Under the pieces are notes generated by a model. The model was not told the DNA's origin. It saw only the letters and a list, made by a program, of their open reading frames with translations, and searched no databases. A stretch of 64,000 nucleotides of DNA from Heterotrichella gracilis (taxonomy: Eukaryota; Sar; Xanthophyceae; Tribonematales; Xanthonemataceae). Every line of letters starts with the position of its first letter. Position 1 is the stretch's first letter. This document shows, piece by piece, positions 57,701-63,700 of the stretch. The stretch lies in contig JAULBX010010103.1 in assembly GCA_032358255.1 (NCBI GenBank), positions 43,886 to 107,885 on the forward strand, written 5' to 3'. The translations under genes were made by a program, and so were the position numbers.

Positions 57701-60700
57701 CGGTAAGGGTATTAGGGCTTTGGGTACGGTTCATTGGTTGGTTTGTAGGGATGGGAAAGGGTGTCTTGTCGGGTGTGTGCTTCCATTTGGGCTAATAAGG
57801 GCACTAATCTACGGGGGTTGCAATATTTGAGCACATCTTGGAGAACGTGGCGTCGCATTTGTGTGCCGCCGCAACTGGATACGCAAGGTCACCTGTGAGG
57901 GTTGAGGGTTTTCTGGTACAGGGTTTAGGGTACGGCTGGGTGCATAAGGGGATTTTAGGGACTGGAAGATGGTGCCGGCATGGGTGGGTGGGTTAAATGG
58001 GACTTCTTCATGCCATTGGGGGTGCAACAGTGGGACACATTTTGCGGCAGATTGCATCATTTCTGCGCACAGATGGCGGGAGGCCATCGGTGTGCAGATG
58101 TGAAGCAACTTGCTCCAAAATGTGCCCCAATGTTGCCACCCCCAATGGCGTGGATTAAGCCCCATTTATGGCAAGGGTGTAGGGTTTCTTTCGCATCTCC
58201 CAGGACTGTGTACAAGGGGGTTGTGCTATCACGCATGTGAGGGAGAGGAGAACACACCTGCTAGTCCTATCTCACAATTACCATATCAACTATGCACACA
58301 TCAACCATGCACACTTGAGCCAGGCCGTGCCTCTGTGTAAATGGCACTCAAATCACAAGTGCAGTGCATTGTTGCCGTACACAAAGAGCCAGCCGTGGCA
58401 TGGTTTTGAACAGCCTACGCGCCCGCCCTTGGACTGCTTGCGCATCTGGTAAATTATAAACCCTAAATCCTAAACCCTGAACGCTATGCATGGGTGCGTA
58501 CCACCGCTGTGCTAAACCCTAAATCCTATGTGCATGTACAAAACCCTATGCATGCCCTTGGACTGCTTGCACGTGTGGTAAACCCTACATCCTAAACTGT
58601 CCATGGACCACTTGCGCATTTGGTCAAGGCCACCATGGGTTGCCTGAAGAGTGGGGTGTTGTGTGCGTGCGCACTGATACACCTTGCACCTCCAGAATGG
58701 CTTTATCCCTGCTAGCACACAATGTCCTCTTGAGGATGGCGCGCGGTGTGTGCAGGCGGGGTGCACCCATACTTGAGGTACAAGCAGTGTCAGTGCGCCC
58801 GCACTCAATGCCCCTTTCCAGGTGACCATGGTGGCCTTGGTCACATGCCCAAGGAGTGCATGGATGTAGCCATTGGACCATGGGCCCTGGCTTTGGCTGC
58901 CACGTGTCACTGGATGGTGTGATACCACGCAGGTGATGCAGGGGAGGTCACCTTCGAGGGGCCCTTGACCACAACCCCTCACGATGAGTACCGTAGATGT
59001 GGACCATTTTGGGCCAATATGAAAACATATTATGCCTCCCTCCTGGCCAGATGATCGATGCCTGAGGGACTCCATTGCCACCTCTCACAAGGGGTTTGTG
59101 ATATATTATGCAGGTGACGGAGGGAAGGTCAGCTTCGAGGCACCATTGACCAAGTCCTCTTGCAGTGAGGAGATGTGGACCATGCAGCGCATCTGGGACC
59201 AAATCAAGGTGGGCTTAAGGTTTAGAATTTAGGGCTGTTTAGGGTGATAAATACATATACGATAAAAGGCATAACTGGCAATAGATATCCTTTAGACTCA
59301 CCGTGGGAAGGCTGTATTGGGGTGAGATTTCAACAATTAACCTCGGCCCTTTAAACCCCCCCCATGCAGGAGGATTCCCAGTACGAGCAGCGCCTGCGCA
59401 AGGTGCACCAGTTCAACGCCAGCAACGCCTGGGTCAAGCGGGGCCTGGCGATGTGCCCCTCCCGCTACCGGTGCATGGTGTGGGCCAAGCCGGGCATGGT
59501 GTCCATCTACGCGGATGGGTCGGTGCTGCTGGTGGCCTCGGGGACTGAGATGGGGCAGGGCCTGCACACCAAGGTCATACAGGTGCGGGGTGGCCGTTTG
59601 TAAGACCTAGACCCTGTTATGCAATGTAGATTCATCAACCAGGTGTGGCATGAATGAATCGGTGGTTCACCTCAATCAGAGCAATTCACACCCCACACCC
59701 TGATGCTGCAGTTAAAAACCCGAAACCCCACCACAACCGTTCACAACCCCAAACCCTAATGCCACTGCCCACCCCCCTCTGCCAGGTGGCAGCGCTGGAG
59801 CTGTCCAAGGTGCTGCCAGCTGGCGCACCACCCATACCCCTGGGATTGCTGCGCATTGCTGAGGGATCCACGGAGCTGCTGCCACATGGCGGGATCACTG
59901 GGGGGAGCACAACCACCGAGGCGTGCTGCCAGGTGAGTTGGTGGTGGGTGTGGGTGTGGGTGTGGGGCAATGGTGGGGTAGAATTATTTGAAGAAGGGGG
60001 GAGGGAGGCAACTGATCGAAACCTATTACATCCCTGATTTTCACTTCTGTTCGGGTCAATGACCCCTGAACACCCCCTGCGCTTAACTGTTTCCGCCCCT
60101 TCCTTTCCCAGGCCATCAAGCAGGCGTGCCAGGAGCTGGTTGGGAAGCTGCAGCCAGGTGCCGAGGAGCTGGGAGAGGGCGCCACCTGGCAGGGGGTGGT
60201 GGGCAAGATGTTCAGGATGAGGGGGGGACTGGGGGCTGCAAAGGTGAGGGTGGTGGGGCAATGAGGTGGTGGGGTTGCATCTTGACAGGAATGGTGCCGT
60301 GCGTACCCCACCCTGCACTGCTTGGCCATGTTTCTCCTTTTTATATTTTGCCCCTTTGGCCCAGAGACCCTCTCTAGAGTATCAAATGTCTGACGTTTGC
60401 CTGTGTTGCTGCAGTCCCACCTGACTGCTGTGGCCAGCTATGGGGGCACAGAGATAGGCCCTTGATACCGGGGCCCTTTAATGGGCTGTAAATGTCTGAC
60501 ATCTCCCCATTACTGCAGTCCCACCTGACTGCTGTGGCTAGCTATGGGGGCACAGAGATAGGCCCCAATGATGCCCCCCTGCCCACCCCCCTGCGCTACA
60601 ACCTCTTTGGCGCGGCCTGCACAGAGGTTGAAATCAGTGTGCTCACAGGTGCGCGTGCGCCATTGCATACTTGCATGTATATCAGCAGTACATAAAGGCC

Positions 60701-63700
60701 TGCAATCAGTCCTGCCAATTGCGGTGGTACTGTTTAGGGTTTAGGGTTTAGGGTTTAGGGTTTACTGCTACTTTCTCAGAGTAGCGGTCAGCGTGTACAG
60801 GGGTCTAATGTTGCCCTCGTGCCACCCCCCTGTTGAAGAATTATGGTGCCGCATGCACAGAGGCTGAGATCGTTTTTTCTCACAGGTGCAGTTCTGGCTC
60901 CCGTTGGTAGCCCTTTGCCAATCCCAACTTCCAACACGTGGGTCGCAAAGTAGGGGTTGTGATTGATTCCGAGTGCTTGTGTGCAGGCGAGCGCCGCGTG
61001 CTGCGCACTGACATCCTGTTTGACTGCGGCATCAGCATGAACCCCGCGGTGGACATTGGCCAGGTGCGTGCCTGTGGCTATTAGATGTTTAGGGTTTAGT
61101 GTGGTTAGGGTTTGACTGCGGCATCAGCATGAACCCCGCTTGGACATAGACCAGATGCGTGCACTGGTGAGTACATCTGTAAGGCTCAGGGTTCAGGGTT
61201 TAGAATGGTTAGGGTTGTGAATGCAGCAGCTTGAATCATGCCGTGGACATAGGCGAGGTGGACGGTATGGCCATGATGTGAATACTCAGGGTGGAAGGTG
61301 GAGAGGGTGGAGGGTGGGACTAGATTGTATCATGGGTAAGGGTTTTTGCATTTGACTGCGACAGCAGCATGAACCCCGCAGTGGACCGAAGGCCAGGTGG
61401 GTGCCATGGTCATGAGATGACTCCCTAGGGTTTATGTTGGTGGTCGAGGGTGAGTGTTGGCTGCTACCACGGCACAGAGCTTGTGGCCACCTGGTCTGCT
61501 TTTTGCCGTGGTAGCATTCATCCCTCTCACTCCACCATCAACCGTCAACCCTGGGTGGTCATCTCAAGACCATACCACCTACCCGGTGGTATGCCAGCCA
61601 GGAGGGTTGCAGTTGACGGTACAGGAGTGATGCTGAGGGCTTAGAGTTTAGGGTTTAGGGTTTAGGGTTTAGGGTTCCTGTCGAAGCATACAAGAGCACA
61701 GCTTCACATAGCTGTTCAGCAAAGCTATTGCCCATGGTCAATTGGTTGATCGAGTGATACGAGGTGCAATGCATTCGAGGGGGAGCAAGTGGGGATTATA
61801 TCAGAGATGATATTAATGAGGTTACAGTAGATTCCAGTGGGTTACAGTGGGGGTGAAGGCTGTACTTTGAGTGGGCAACTCGCCTTCATTATTTCACTGC
61901 TATTTCTTCATATTTCTTCTACCATACATACATATTTCTTCTATTGGAGTTGAAAGAGACCCGGTGAAATTGTGCCCCCGCAGATTGAGGGCGCATTTGT
62001 GATGGGCATGGGGGCCATGCTGAGCGAGCAGGCCACTTTTGACCCTCAATCAGATTTGAGGGACAGCATCGGCACGTGGACCTACAAAATCCCGGGGGTG
62101 ATGTGTATCCCCAGGGAGATGAACATCAGCATGATCATGCTCCTCAAGGGGTGTGTGGAGATGGTGGTGGTGCGGGGAGGTGGGGTTTGTTTCAGGGTTT
62201 AGAGAGCAAAGTTGTAGGCCACATTTGACCCCTCCACCGGTCTGAGGGACAACATCGGCATATGGATCTACAACATCGAAAGGTGAGCAGCCGCGCATCT
62301 CAACGTGAGGGTCGCCATACATGCAAATGGGGGTAATGCACCCTTACCTAGGATATTGGCCTCTGGCGAGTACCAAATCAGCCAGCAAGTCGGCTGACAC
62401 TGCCTTCCTGAGGATGTTGATGTCGACCCCTGCCAACAGACAAGAATGGCTTCGTTCTTGCCCTGGATTAGGGTTTAGGGTTGGCAAGGTGTCGATGTCA
62501 CAGTCTTCAGGAGGAGCAGTGTCAGCTGATTGTTGGGTGATGAGGTATGTGGTTGGGGCGGTACGGGGGGTGTGAATGGGCATTGTTTGGAGGGGGAGAT
62601 GCGGGTGGTGGTGGTTTGTGTTAGGGTTCAGAGAGCAAAGTTGTTCAAAGGAAGGCCACGTTTGACCCTCGGTCAGACTGGACAGACAGCATCGGCATGT
62701 GGATGTACAACATCCCCTGGGAGGTGAACGCCGCGCTGTTCAAGGTGAGGGTTGCCATAAATGCGGGGAGAAGTATGTACCCTTGCCTAGGGTATTGGCC
62801 TCTGGCTCTCTCAAGCGGGCACCGAATCACCCAACTGGTCGGCTGACACTACCTTCCGGAGGATGTCGATGTCGACACCTGCCAACCTGAGCATGTCTTT
62901 CTTGCTTGTTGGCAAGGTGTCGATGTTGAAGTCCTCGGGAAGGCACTATCAGTTGACCTGTTGGGTAATTTGGTATGTGGTTGGGAACAATTGGTGGCAC
63001 CCAGTGCACTTGATAGGCACAGAGGGAAGCCCCAGAGTCTCCATGCCAGTAGCAATAGGAGGGGACACATTGCGTGGGAAGGAGCCTTCAACCGACAGGG
63101 CTGGCAAACATTAAGTCATTCGGTTTAGAAAGCTATAAAATTCTAAATTTATTTTTTAATTTTAATTTTATTCTTGATAATTAACAATTTTGGCATCATA
63201 GACAGCAGCGAGCACCGGCTCACCCACTTCAACAAGGCCATATCCCGCCCACCCCCTGAAAATGCATCTCTACACGAATTTGCAAGCAGGCTTACATATC
63301 CTTTTTGTCGTGTCTGCTTACCTAATTTCCCACCCGCAGGACTCCCCAAACCGCGCTGGCATCATGAGCAGCAAGGCAGGGGGCGAGCCCCCACTGCTGC
63401 TATCCAAGTGTGCCCATGCTCCCTGCAACAGGCCATCAAAAGATCCCAAATATAGAAAAACTGTGCACGCCACTGGATGCACAATCCCCGCCCTGTTTGT
63501 ACTGTTTACTTGCCTTCCTTGCCACCCGCAGGACTCCCCCAACAGGGCTGGCATTACGGGGTAGTAAGGCAGTGGGCGAGCCCCCACTGCTCCTCTCCAC
63601 ATCAGTCGCATGCGCCCTGCAGCAGGCCATAAATCCGGGGTCCCCCCCTTGTAAAAACGCATCTCTACACAAAATCCATGCAGTATTAATAACCCTTTGT

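Noticed and set aside
60720-60765. A true chromosome end
   Set aside because: TTTAGGG units are short, interstitial and on both sides of exons of one gene.
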